This document shows positions 18,111-26,031 of a DNA stretch of 64,000 nucleotides, piece by piece; within the stretch, counting starts at the first letter, position 1, and the number at the start of each line of letters is the position of its first letter. The notes under the pieces are model-generated. The model saw only the letters and a list, made by a program, of their open reading frames with translations, had not been told where the DNA came from and did not search any database. This DNA comes from Paraglaciecola sp. MB-3u-78 (GTDB taxonomy: Bacteria > Pseudomonadota > Gammaproteobacteria > Enterobacterales > Alteromonadaceae). The translations under genes and the position numbers were made by a program. The stretch spans positions 372,001 through 436,000 of the forward strand of contig NZ_PJCF01000004.1 of NCBI RefSeq assembly GCF_002835935.1, given 5' to 3'.

Positions 18111-18252
18111 ATGCCTGAAGGAAAGTGCAATACTGACTCGAAATATATCGTAATAATGGAGCTTGAGTTGAGTGTTTTTGTACTGATTGCTAAGGCAATA
18201 GTGGGCTCTTTGGTGTCGTTCATTCTTTTTTGCCTATAGACGGCTTCGAGTG

Positions 18253-18272
18253 CAGACTCTGTGAAAACTATT
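18253..18272 (+). repeat. Probable left end of a degraded IS1182-type element
   Basis: CAGACTCTGTGAAAACTATT lies about 120 bases before the IS1182-type transposase fragment. A near match in inverted orientation is at 21187-21204 (reverse complement CAGACTGTGTAAAAACTA). The pair may be the terminal repeats of one old element. Confidence 0.4.
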
Positions 18273-18390
18273 GATCACCTTTTGGACTAAGCAGCGTGTT
18301 TTTATGATCAAATAATCTTGATGTTATCGGCTGCCATTTAGCCTGTTTACTATACTTATTAGTAGGTTAACAAGAACAAGAATCGCTGAT

Positions 18391-18840
18391 ATGTCCCACC
18401 ATATGACAGGCCAAGGTCGCAACCAAGTCACTCTGTTCCCAGAAGCATTAGATGATTTCGTTAATGTTGAAAATCCCGTTAGAGTGATTGACGTATTTGT
18501 AGATGAACTCAACTTAGCATCTCTGGGGTTCAACAAGGTAACCCCTAAAAACAAAGGTCGCCCAGGGTATCACCCCGCCACCATGTTGAATCTCTACATT
18601 TATGGCTGCCTAAATCGTGTTCAGTCTTCACGACGGTTGGAGCGGGAAACCCAACGCAACGTTGAAACGATGTGGTTACTCGAACGCCTGACTTTAAAAC
18701 CATTGCGGGTTTTAGAAAAGACAACGGCAAAGGTATTAAAAACGCATGCCGTCAATTCGTTGAGCTATGTCGCCAAATGAACATGTTTACCGATGCTGTT
18801 GTGGCGATTGATGGCAGCAAGTTCAAAGCGGTCAACGCTG
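18391..18840 (+). pseudogene. IS1182-family transposase, frameshifted and truncated
   Basis: The N-terminal part is clear: F-P-E-A-L-D-D-F-V, N-P-V-R-V-I-D-V-F-V-D-E-L, G-R-P-G-Y-H-P-A and N-R-V-Q-S-S-R-R-L-E-R-E-T-Q-R-N. Near 18690 the frame shifts: the next frame continues with P-D-F-K-T-I-A-G-F-R-K-D-N-G-K-G and A-I-D-G-S-K-F-K-A-V-N. Family similarity stops at about 18840, where unrelated sequence and then a minus-strand IS66 fragment begin. The catalytic C-terminal half is missing, so it is inactive. Confidence 0.85.
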
Positions 18841-18939
18841 ACTGGAACAAGGTGCACGACGATGCCCCCGCGCCGCTGGTCGACATTGAACGCGTGATCG
18901 ACACAAGCGAACACATGCTAACTCAAGTCACACATGAGG

Positions 18940-19291
18940 CCCGATTTGGACACCTGCTTTCTTGTCACTGGGTTTGGATGATGACTTCTTGCGGTTACTA
19001 TCCTTGGATGGCGGAATACTACTATTTTGGCTGTTCAATCCTAAGCGTTGGGCCAGTAACACCACTACCAATAATATTAGCTCTATCGAAGCTTTCAGCG
19101 CAGGCGAAGCATCCGCATCGTTTTGCAACAGCGCCTTCGTTCGCTCTACTACTTCAGTAATATTAATGCCGCTTAGGTTCATAGTCGAAGAGAATGGAGT
19201 GCCATGTCGATAGCATGACACAACAGAATGATCGGGCAATAGGATCGCCAGTTCAGTGCAACTTTATTTTTTTAACAGGCTGAATAGTTAC
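18940..19291 (-). pseudogene. IS66-family element fragment (left end plus transposase N-terminus)
   Basis: On the minus strand the frame starting at 19182 encodes a protein beginning M-N-L-S-G-I-N-I-T with A-S-I-E-L-I-L-L-V-V, R-L-G-L-N-S-Q-N-S-S and P-P-S-K-D-S-N-R-K-K. These match, with differences, the N-terminus of the intact IS66-type transposase at 49334. The element end GTAACTATTCAG is present at 19291-19280, as in the intact copy. Sequence after about codon 80 is lost. It is a related but distinct element, truncated against the IS1182 remnant. Confidence 0.8.
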
Positions 19292-19407
19292 GTTTGCTTT
19301 AGGTATCAATTACAAACTGTAAGTTCTCAATAAATATATTTTATTGAAAAAAATTAAACTATAATTCTTTATAAATAAGTTGAGCCTAGTTTTAGGTAAA
19401 CAAAGAT

Positions 19408-20859
19408 ATGCATGGAACGATTGGAGAATCAACTTTTACCAAGGCAGTAAATAGTTTGGTCAAATACATTCAAAGCAGCTCACCTATAAAAGACTCCCTT
19501 TTCGAACAAGCTCAGCTCTACTTTGAAACTTCTGATAAAGATAAACAGACCCTTCTCGAGCTGCAGCGAAAAGCTAAAAGCATAAAAAGTTCACTACAGG
19601 CAGCAGACGTAAAAACCACAACCAACATTGGCAAAAAGTTTGATGCGGCCCAACTTTTATTTAAGAAAGAACGGACTCGTCAACAACAAGCTTGCTCGGT
19701 TAGAAGCCGAAAAGTTAAAGATTTATGTACCAAGCTATTGGTATTGTCTGAAGCAGATAATTGGCAGGAAACTCAGGTAAACAGTGCAAAAGTACTCGGA
19801 ACATTGCAACTTCTCTCTCCCGGCGAGGGCGCAAGGCTAGCGCAGCAAAACCAAAGGTTCAAACCCGCTTATAAAGGGGTTATAGCCCTGAGATTACTAG
19901 ACAAACTGCTTATAGATGAAAAAATCAGTAATCACTACATCAATGAACGTTACCAAGAAAAACTGCGTTTTCCCTTACAAGAAGGTGATTTGACTCTGTT
20001 CCAACGGGATGTGGCTATACCATTACTCATAGCTGCGATATTTCAAGATGTGGGTTTAATGCACCCCAAAGCACAGTTAATCCTAAAAGGCGAAGATGGA
20101 ACGCTGGATGAATTCAGGGTGCTAGGCAAAGAGGATCGTCTGGCCTTGTTAAAAATCAACCATGAGAAAACCCTTGATTTCATTACCCATGGTTTGGGAA
20201 TGGAACCCTATATCGGAAATTCCAAACAAGAAAGGACCGCTTTTGAGCGAAATGAAAAAGAAAAACTGATATTTACCCGTACACTGTTGATCGACGCACT
20301 TAAGCCTAAATTGGGCGTTGGAAACTTAATCAAAGTCCCTCAGATTTATGCTTCAATCATTTTCTCTTCCAAGCAAAGCTATAATTTTATGGATCTACCT
20401 AAAGCAGGCTTAGTTATTGCCAGAGCTGCAGAAGGAGGATCCATAAGTAAGGTAATAGCTGACAGTTTATTGTCTATAGTCGGGCACTTTCCTCAGGGAT
20501 ATGGAATTACTTATATCCCAAAAGATGATGATAGGCAGGACATGGATAGTTATGAATATGCCATAGTCACAGAGCTCAATCCTGCAGACCCTTATACACC
20601 AAGGTGCAGGGTTGCAACCCGCAAACTAACCTTTATCTCCAGCGGTCAGACAATCTCTGTGAAGGTGGAAAATAATCTATACTTCGGTGCTACGAAAAAG
20701 AAACTAGAAAAAATTAATCCTGCTCGCTTGGAGGAAATACTGAGTAAGTTGGTTTCTAACTTTGAAGAACGTAAAAAATTAGATTTGATCCCCAGTTATT
20801 GGAATCCTTATGGTTTCTTTTGTTACAAAAAACAGCAAAATTTATGGAAGAAAGTCTAA
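19408..20859 (+). CDS. Unknown protein with a degenerate HD-GYP-like domain
   Basis: 483 aa, no signal peptide. The N-terminal 110 residues are charged and helical. From about residue 165 to 370 the order of elements recalls HD-GYP phosphodiesterases: R-D-V-A-I-P-L-L-I-A-A-I-F-Q-D-V-G-L-M-H-P, then a loop with D-R-L-A-L-L-K-I-N-H-E-K, a later P-K-A-G-L-V-I-A-R-A, and S-L-L-S-I-V-G-H-F-P-Q-G-Y-G-I. The metal-binding HD pair and the GYP triad are not intact, so cyclic-di-GMP hydrolysis is doubtful. It is the only long plus-strand non-transposon gene of the accessory region and lies between IS remnants. The family assignment is inference. Confidence 0.5.
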   Translation: MHGTIGESTFTKAVNSLVKYIQSSSPIKDSLFEQAQLYFETSDKDKQTLLELQRKAKSIKSSLQAADVKTTTNIGKKFDAAQLLFKKERTRQQQACSVRSRKVKDLCTKLLVLSEADNWQETQVNSAKVLGTLQLLSPGEGARLAQQNQRFKPAYKGVIALRLLDKLLIDEKISNHYINERYQEKLRFPLQEGDLTLFQRDVAIPLLIAAIFQDVGLMHPKAQLILKGEDGTLDEFRVLGKEDRLALLKINHEKTLDFITHGLGMEPYIGNSKQERTAFERNEKEKLIFTRTLLIDALKPKLGVGNLIKVPQIYASIIFSSKQSYNFMDLPKAGLVIARAAEGGSISKVIADSLLSIVGHFPQGYGITYIPKDDDRQDMDSYEYAIVTELNPADPYTPRCRVATRKLTFISSGQTISVKVENNLYFGATKKKLEKINPARLEEILSKLVSNFEERKKLDLIPSYWNPYGFFCYKKQQNLWKKV

Positions 20860-21245
20860 CTAATTACAATGGTTCGAGGACAAATAGAGCCAAATCTAAT
20901 CCAAGATAGGAAAAACCATTAGAACCCAAGACATGAATACCGCATTTTCGGCTGTCTCCCCGATGGATACCTCAGGGTCAGGTTCGTTGAAATCGACAGG
21001 GTCAGTGACGCTGATTGATCAAAAGTTCAACGACCGCTCCTGGCACAGGCCGTGTAAAAACTCCAACGGCCAAATTAATCTTGCACTGCTGCGTGAAATG
21101 CAAGTTTGATTGGTTAGAAAACTTGGTCAGATTTTAATGTAGAACACATATTCACATGAATTTTTGTTCAAATGATGGTTTAAAAATAGTTTTTACACAG
21201 TCTGGGCACATTTGCGAAGCACAGCGAATGGCTCCAGTGATATAG
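20860..21245. other. IS remnant interval with short inverted repeats
   Basis: No gene was found. GTGTAAAAACT at 21052-21062 and its inverted form AGTTTTTACAC at 21188-21198 suggest the right end of a degraded element. The outer one matches the putative left end at 18253. The segment 20930-21200 has no open frame of note. Confidence 0.4.
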
Positions 21246-21309
21246 TGACGTGGTTAACTAGATCCGACTACCTCAGTTAAGACATAATAAGCTTAACTGG
21301 AGATAGATA

Positions 21310-21603
21310 ATGACAGCACGTAAGAAATACTCAAAAGAATTTAAATTGGATGCCATCGCATTGGTGGTAGAGCAAAAATACAGTCGAGTCGAGGCCGCTA
21401 GGAATTTAGGCCTCAGTCCTCAGATACTCGGTCGTTGGCTCAAAGAGGCCGAAGACGATGATGGTCATGCTTTTCGAGGTAACGGCACCCTGACACCCGA
21501 ACAAGCCGAAATCCGCAGCTTGAAGGGGCAAGTCAAGCGTCTCGAAATGGAGCGTGAAATATTAAAAAAAGCGACGGTCTTCTTTGCCAAAGAAACGAAG
21601 TGA
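21310..21603 (+). CDS. IS3-family transposase OrfA
   Basis: 97 aa. The helix-turn-helix region reads K-Y-S-K-E-F-K-L-D-A-I-A-L-V and A-A-R-N-L-G-L-S-P-Q-I-L-G-R-W, followed by a leucine-zipper-like helix (I-R-S-L-K-G-Q-V-K-R-L-E-M-E-R-E-I-L-K-K). It recognises the element ends. An A7G run at 21564-21571 close to its end could allow -1 frameshifting into orfB to make the OrfAB transposase, the usual IS3 strategy. Confidence 0.95.
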   Translation: MTARKKYSKEFKLDAIALVVEQKYSRVEAARNLGLSPQILGRWLKEAEDDDGHAFRGNGTLTPEQAEIRSLKGQVKRLEMEREILKKATVFFAKETK

Positions 21604-22478
21604 AGTATTCGTTTATTACCCGATATAAGAAGACCTGGCCTGTGCGCTTAATGTGCAGGCTGCTCGGTGTACAAAGTAACAATTATTACAGTTATCAGAA
21701 GCGTCAAACGAATAAACCTGATGATCTAACGCATCAAGAGATGCTGGAATGGGTAAAGGATATCGCCAAGTTCAGCGATAATACCTATGGCGAACGACGC
21801 ATTCAAAAAGTATTGAATGCGCTGAGCTTTCCTGTGAGTCGCAGGAAAACAGCCCAATTGATGAAAGAAGCAGGCGTGTGGGTGCGGTATAAAAAGAAAT
21901 ATAAAGCCACCACCAACAGTGACCATAAAAAGCCTATTTATGACAATGTACTTAAGCAAGACTTTGTAGCACAAAAGCCTGACCAAGCTTATGTGCAAGA
22001 TATCACCTACGTTTGGACATCAGAAGGCTGGTTGTATTTAGCTGTGGTGATTGATTTATATTCACGCAAAGTCGTGGGTTGGAGTATGAGTTCAAGAATG
22101 AAGGCCAGTTTAGTCTGTGACGCATTAACCATGGCGATATGGCAACGACAACCGAAAGCAGGATTGATTGTGCATTCAGATCAAGGCGTACAGTACGCCA
22201 GCAAAGCTTATCGACGCCTTATAAAGACATATGGTTTTGTAGGGAGCATGAGTAAAAAAGGATGTTGCTGGGACAATGCTGTAGCAGAAAGTTTCTTTGG
22301 AAGCCTAAAACAAGAGCGGGTGCATTGGCGCAATTACTCAACACGATTTAGCGCCCAACAAGATATATTGAATTACATGACCATGTGGTACAACAGCCAT
22401 AGACTTCATTCGTACTTGGATTACCAAAGTCCTAATGACTTTGAAAGAGAAAACAATGAATTACAAAAAGTAGCTTAA
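21600..22478 (+). CDS. IS3-family transposase OrfB (DDE integrase core)
   Basis: 292 aa, overlapping orfA by 4 bases (GTGA). HTH_21-like N-terminal region with Y-G-E-R-R-I, then an rve integrase core with the catalytic triad: D in Y-V-Q-D-I-T-Y-V-W, D in V-H-S-D-Q-G-V-Q-Y, and E in D-N-A-V-A-E-S-F-F-G-S-L-K. The start codon is GTG if translated alone; it is more likely expressed as an OrfAB fusion by frameshifting. Confidence 0.95.
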   Translation: MKYSFITRYKKTWPVRLMCRLLGVQSNNYYSYQKRQTNKPDDLTHQEMLEWVKDIAKFSDNTYGERRIQKVLNALSFPVSRRKTAQLMKEAGVWVRYKKKYKATTNSDHKKPIYDNVLKQDFVAQKPDQAYVQDITYVWTSEGWLYLAVVIDLYSRKVVGWSMSSRMKASLVCDALTMAIWQRQPKAGLIVHSDQGVQYASKAYRRLIKTYGFVGSMSKKGCCWDNAVAESFFGSLKQERVHWRNYSTRFSAQQDILNYMTMWYNSHRLHSYLDYQSPNDFERENNELQKVA

Positions 22479-22509
22479 CTAAGGTGGTCGTATTAGGTTG
22501 ACCACGTCA

Positions 22510-22856
22510 TAGATTCTCCGTTGCCTGTCATTCAAACAAATGGCTCACAACAAAGTGCCTAAGGACAGGCGACGGATAATCTAAATCTAATTGGAACTTC
22601 GGCTATGTGCCATGAAGAGTCATTCGCTTATGAAAATATTACGGTCACTTTTGCCACACTGCGGAAGTTAGCATTTGAAAATTCATACTGAAATTTTTTG
22701 TATGTTTTGATCTACAGCGGACATGGCTGAACAAACATATTAGGCTACAAGTTTTCTGATAGCTGACGTTGTCCATAGATAAAAACATGAGTCTTTTGAT
22801 GATGATTTTTATCTATGATTAGTTCAGCCTGAGAAATCCTACCACTCACTACCATA
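22510..22856. other. Intergenic interval with an 18-bp inverted repeat
   Basis: No gene was found. Just outside the IS3 element, arms GATTCTCCGTTGCCTGTC (near 22512-22529) and GACAGGCGACGGATAATC (near 22564-22581) can pair with two mismatches around a 34-base loop. The structure is unexplained and could be the end of another degraded element or a recombination site. Confidence 0.4.
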
Positions 22857-23642
22857 CTAGTGAGTGTGATTATTGGCGTGTTCCAGTGTCCAGGTTACAT
22901 GTGTAATCCGTTTATTGTTGTTACCTAGATCCATTTCGAAAACTTCCATTGGCCCGTGCTTGGACACAAGACGACCCCATCCAGGGGGAACTGCGGCCGG
23001 ATTACATTTTGGAGATTTTGGATTACAACTACTTCCGCCACCGTCACCACCACTATCAATATCTAAATGGGTATAAATATCATCTAACTCTAAGTAGTCA
23101 TGCTCGTTTGGATGTTGATTACTGCTAGGGTCACTTGTGTAATCCATGCAAGTGCCTAGGTTGTTATTACTAAAATTCTCATCTTGATGACCTAAACCAA
23201 AGGTATGGCCAATTTCCTGGCAAGTAACCATTTGTCGCCATTCAGGCGTATTATAAGTTGCTGTATCAAAATAACTATCGTTTAATTTTACGTATCCGGC
23301 GGTTATATGACCACTGCTTACTGATATACCCGCTATTCCTAGCCAGCCGTTATTGCCATACCTGAGATTACATACCTGCACATTACCTGTTTGAGCCTTA
23401 CAGCGTCTGGCGCTTGTAGAACCATCAACAATAGTTGTATCAATGACTGAAGACACGTTCCAGTCAATTGATGCGTCCACTAAATGAACGAACCACTTGT
23501 CGGGGGTAACATTGTCACCTAATTCCAAAAATAATGGATTGCTAGATCGTTCCCAATGGTATGTGCTCCATGCATGGTCTGCTAATGCGTTCGATGTGAA
23601 TGCGATTGTAGATAAAATAAGTAGTGTATTAATTGTCTTCAT
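22857..23642 (-). CDS. Secreted metzincin-like protein with altered zinc motif
   Basis: 261 aa with a signal peptide (1-21, ending A-L-A). The centre reads C-Q-E-I-G-H-T-F-G-L-G-H-Q-D, corresponding to the HExxHxxGxxH zinc motif but with Gln in place of the first His. A conserved block N-N-L-G-T-C-M-D-Y-T-S (Met-turn-like C-M-D-Y) follows, as in metzincins. A Gly/Ser linker (about residue 200) leads to a C-terminal segment rich in His. GGAG lies 10 bases before the ATG. The Gln variant may weaken or change metal binding, so protease activity is uncertain. Confidence 0.65.
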   Translation of the reverse strand: MKTINTLLILSTIAFTSNALADHAWSTYHWERSSNPLFLELGDNVTPDKWFVHLVDASIDWNVSSVIDTTIVDGSTSARRCKAQTGNVQVCNLRYGNNGWLGIAGISVSSGHITAGYVKLNDSYFDTATYNTPEWRQMVTCQEIGHTFGLGHQDENFSNNNLGTCMDYTSDPSSNQHPNEHDYLELDDIYTHLDIDSGGDGGGSSCNPKSPKCNPAAVPPGWGRLVSKHGPMEVFEMDLGNNNKRITHVTWTLEHANNHTH

Positions 23643-23905
23643 TTTAATGCGCTCCTAAAATCTTTACAGCGATAATATCAAGTGTAGATTCTTGTCTAAT
23701 AACTATAGCAAACATTTATTAATAGGCTAGTGTGTGTTACTTGCATTTTATGCTCATAAAATGGTCTCAAAAGCGATTTCGGCAACGTCTGCTAAGTTGA
23801 ATTTTTTGAAGTTAGCTGTAGACCCGCTTAAGTCAACTAACTGGTGTACAGTTGACCTCGACAAAAAATCACAATTTTATACTCTTACTTCCGGTATACA
23901 CCCAA

Positions 23906-25314
23906 CAATGTCATTAACTTAAGGATTTAACACATATGTTTATAATTCATTGGGTACTTATTTGGCTTGGTTCTCCGACCTTTTGAACAAACTTACGGTT
24001 GGGCCTAATGACACTTAAATTCTTTGATATTTTGCTTATTAACAGTTCGTATAATTCAAGCTCAGCTAGCTTCATTGTGAACCGTACAACATTATCTTTG
24101 AGCTGATTTACTGCAAAGGTGAAATTGATTTTATATTCATAGAGCCTATTGTTTTTAGCTTTCTTTATTTTTTGTTTTGCATCATGTATTGCACAAGCGG
24201 CAAGGTTTTTAGTTAATAGCTTAACGTGTAAGTCTTGTAAAACACCTTCAACAGAAACACTAGAATAATTCTCAATATTAAGGCGACTTTTCAATACTTT
24301 GTAATCTTCTTCAACTCCCCAGCGTTGGTGATATAAATCAGCAAAAAGAGCAGTAGGATAAGCTTGTAGATCTGTTAATGACGAAACTAAAATCTCCGAT
24401 TCACCTGATGGCAGATCAACTCGCACTAATCGTAAACGTAGTGATTCTGTCGATATTTTATCTTTTCTACATCGGCGAAGAGACTTCTCAGTACAAGGAA
24501 AGTCAACGACATCACTATATTTTCCACTTTCTAAGAAGGCTTTAACCACATTAGAGCTTTGAACAATGCGCATGCAGAAATCAACATTCTTTAGCCTATG
24601 GTACTTATAAAACCAAACGGCTGGATAACCTCTGTCGTAAACGACTAAATAGCCTGCTTGGGTTTTATTTAAATGCTTTAGTGCCATTTCACGCTCTCCT
24701 GTTGAATGGCTCTCGACCTGTAAATCTACCGTAATATTATTCTTAACATCATAAAGTTGAGAAAGACGAACGGCAGGCATAGCAGCATGTGAGCGAGCTT
24801 TACCAAAATGCTTAAGTAGTTCGTTAGAGGTTGGTAATTGTGTGACTGCCCCATCAACGGCTAACAGTCTGTGTCCTTGCCATTTATCGATGGTTGCAGC
24901 TTCATAGAATGCTTGAACTAAATCATCGTTTAACTCGATAAATGCCTGATGAGATAGTTTCATTCTTGCTTTACAAAAAGCAGCGGTGCTAACTGATTTT
25001 GTTGACAAGTAGCTATCATCGATAACATTGAAAAACCGAACAAGTTCAGCCTGAATTGAACTATTGAGAGCATTCAACATAAAACTCATTAAACGTGGAA
25101 AAGTAAGGGTGCGATTTCGTGTGAAATCGGTAGGTTTTTTACGATGCTTTTCTAAAAACTCAGTTGAATGAATTTTAGTGGTTAAATTTTGTACTATTTG
25201 AATTAAATACTGAACAGCGCATTGGTAATTTCTCTAAATTTTTAATTCATCGACAGATTATCAACTAGGTAACTTGTTGTAAATACGCAAAATAAGCTTA
25301 AGTTAATGACATTG
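23906..25314 (-). mobile_element. IS4-family insertion sequence (about 1409 bp)
   Basis: Perfect 18-bp inverted repeats CAATGTCATTAACTTAAG at 23906-23923 and its complement at 25297-25314 enclose a single minus-strand transposase gene. Length and gene content fit IS4. I could not find a matching target duplication in the flanks (left ends CACCCAA, right begins GTGAGCG), so one flank may have been rearranged. Confidence 0.88.
23947..25089 (-). CDS. IS4-family transposase
   Basis: 380 aa from the first ATG. The DDE core is visible: V-D-G-A-V-T-Q-L-P, V-Y-D-R-G-Y-P, and the Y-H-Q-R-W-G-V-E-E-D-Y-K-V-L-K signature (Y-(2)-R-(3)-E-(6)-K) typical of IS4. In the same frame, sequence upstream of this ATG (25090-25233) still encodes a protein-like N-terminus with F-L-E-K-H-R-K and D-F-T-R-N-R-T-L. 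No ATG, GTG or TTG follows the preceding stop. The real start may be non-standard, or the N-terminus may have been damaged. Confidence 0.9.
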   Translation of the reverse strand: MSFMLNALNSSIQAELVRFFNVIDDSYLSTKSVSTAAFCKARMKLSHQAFIELNDDLVQAFYEAATIDKWQGHRLLAVDGAVTQLPTSNELLKHFGKARSHAAMPAVRLSQLYDVKNNITVDLQVESHSTGEREMALKHLNKTQAGYLVVYDRGYPAVWFYKYHRLKNVDFCMRIVQSSNVVKAFLESGKYSDVVDFPCTEKSLRRCRKDKISTESLRLRLVRVDLPSGESEILVSSLTDLQAYPTALFADLYHQRWGVEEDYKVLKSRLNIENYSSVSVEGVLQDLHVKLLTKNLAACAIHDAKQKIKKAKNNRLYEYKINFTFAVNQLKDNVVRFTMKLAELELYELLISKISKNLSVIRPNRKFVQKVGEPSQISTQ

Positions 25315-25446
25315 GTGAGCGAAAAGCGGTCAGTCGAGCGTTAAACTTGGCTGGGGAGTTTGTGCATTACCTGGCGTTGGTGAACCACTTACTTAACGAT
25401 TACAAATAGCAGATGGCGGATGATGAGAATTTACAAGCTATTACAC

Positions 25447-25470
25447 GTCATTCCCGCGAAGGCGGGAACC
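25447..25470. repeat. REP-like palindrome, left copy
   Basis: GTCATTCCCGCGAAGGCGGG continues to AACC at 25470. It contains a palindromic TTCCCGC/GCGGGAA core. It is inverted relative to the copy at 25812-25835, and the GIY-YIG gene lies between them and ends inside this copy. Confidence 0.8.
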
Positions 25471-25720
25471 CCCAAATAGCCCCAGTAAGCTCAATCCATT
25501 CTCGGTTCCATTTCTTGAGCCTTTTCTCTCGACGTATTGCGCTATCCATATCTTCAAGTTGCTCAAAATAGACTCGTTTATTCAAGTTGTATTTTGAGCT
25601 AAAGCCCTTAACTTGTTTGTTTTTATGTTGATAAATACGCTGCACTAAATGACTTGTTACCCCGATGTATACCGTGCTGTTGTTATCATTAGTGAGAATG
25701 TATATGCAGGGCCGTTTCAT
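25448..25720 (-). CDS. Small GIY-YIG nuclease-like protein
   Basis: 90 aa from the ATG at 25720 (an upstream ATG at 25759 would add 13 residues; the shorter start puts the domain at the N-terminus). Y-I-L-T-N … V-Y-I-G-V-T corresponds to the GIY-YIG strands, with the catalytic Arg in L-V-Q-R-I-Y-Q-H and Glu in R-R-E-K-R-L-K-K-W. It is a single-domain member of the UPF0213-type group; cellular role unknown. The last codons (W-G-F-P-P-S-R-E-stop) are supplied by the palindromic repeat at 25447-25470. The gene may move with these repeats. Confidence 0.85.
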   Translation of the reverse strand: MKRPCIYILTNDNNSTVYIGVTSHLVQRIYQHKNKQVKGFSSKYNLNKRVYFEQLEDMDSAIRREKRLKKWNREWIELTGAIWGFPPSRE

Positions 25721-25811
25721 AGTTAAATTTCTTTTCAATCGTTTAATAAATATATGCAAAAATTGCCATGTTGAAAAGGACGATTCTTTTAGATTAGCCA
25801 GTTGGTTTGGA

Positions 25812-25835
25812 GGTTCCCGCCTTCGTGGGAATGAC
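25812..25835. repeat. REP-like palindrome, right copy
   Basis: GGTTCCCGCCTTCGTGGGAATGAC is the inverse of the left copy with one difference in the core. It lies about 90 bases upstream of the GIY-YIG start. Confidence 0.8.
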
Positions 25836-25953
25836 GGAGAATAGAAGGGAAGATGTCACCATCTGCTTCCTCAGTATAGGCGATCGTCACCGCTACTTAA
25901 TCCTATGATTGGTTTTCGCTCAAAGGAGTCGATTAAGATAGTTAAAAACATAA

Positions 25954-25979
25954 ATCAAAGACCCCATGGTCTCTTTGAG
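25954..25979 (-). terminator. Possible terminator of the 26032 gene
   Basis: CAAAGACC (25956-25963) pairs with GGTCTCTTTG (25968-25977) with one bulge. Read on the minus strand it is followed by a T-rich stretch. It lies about 55 bases after the stop of the minus-strand lipoprotein gene. Confidence 0.45.
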
Positions 25980-26031
25980 GATATTCAAGCAGAGTGTGAG
26001 GTGTCGTAGATAGTCTCTATGCACGAAGCTA

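Larger units (their letters stand above)
21246..22509 (+). mobile_element. IS3-family insertion sequence, copy 1 (1264 bp)
   Basis: The ends are imperfect inverted repeats starting TGACGTGG (left TGACGTGGTTAACTAGATCC, right complement TGACGTGGTCAACCTAATAC). It is flanked by the 3-bp target duplication TAG (21243-21245 and 22510-22512). It contains orfA and orfB with a possible -1 slippery A-run (21564-21570). The copy at 27008-28271 encodes identical proteins in inverted orientation. Both appear intact and potentially active. Confidence 0.95.
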
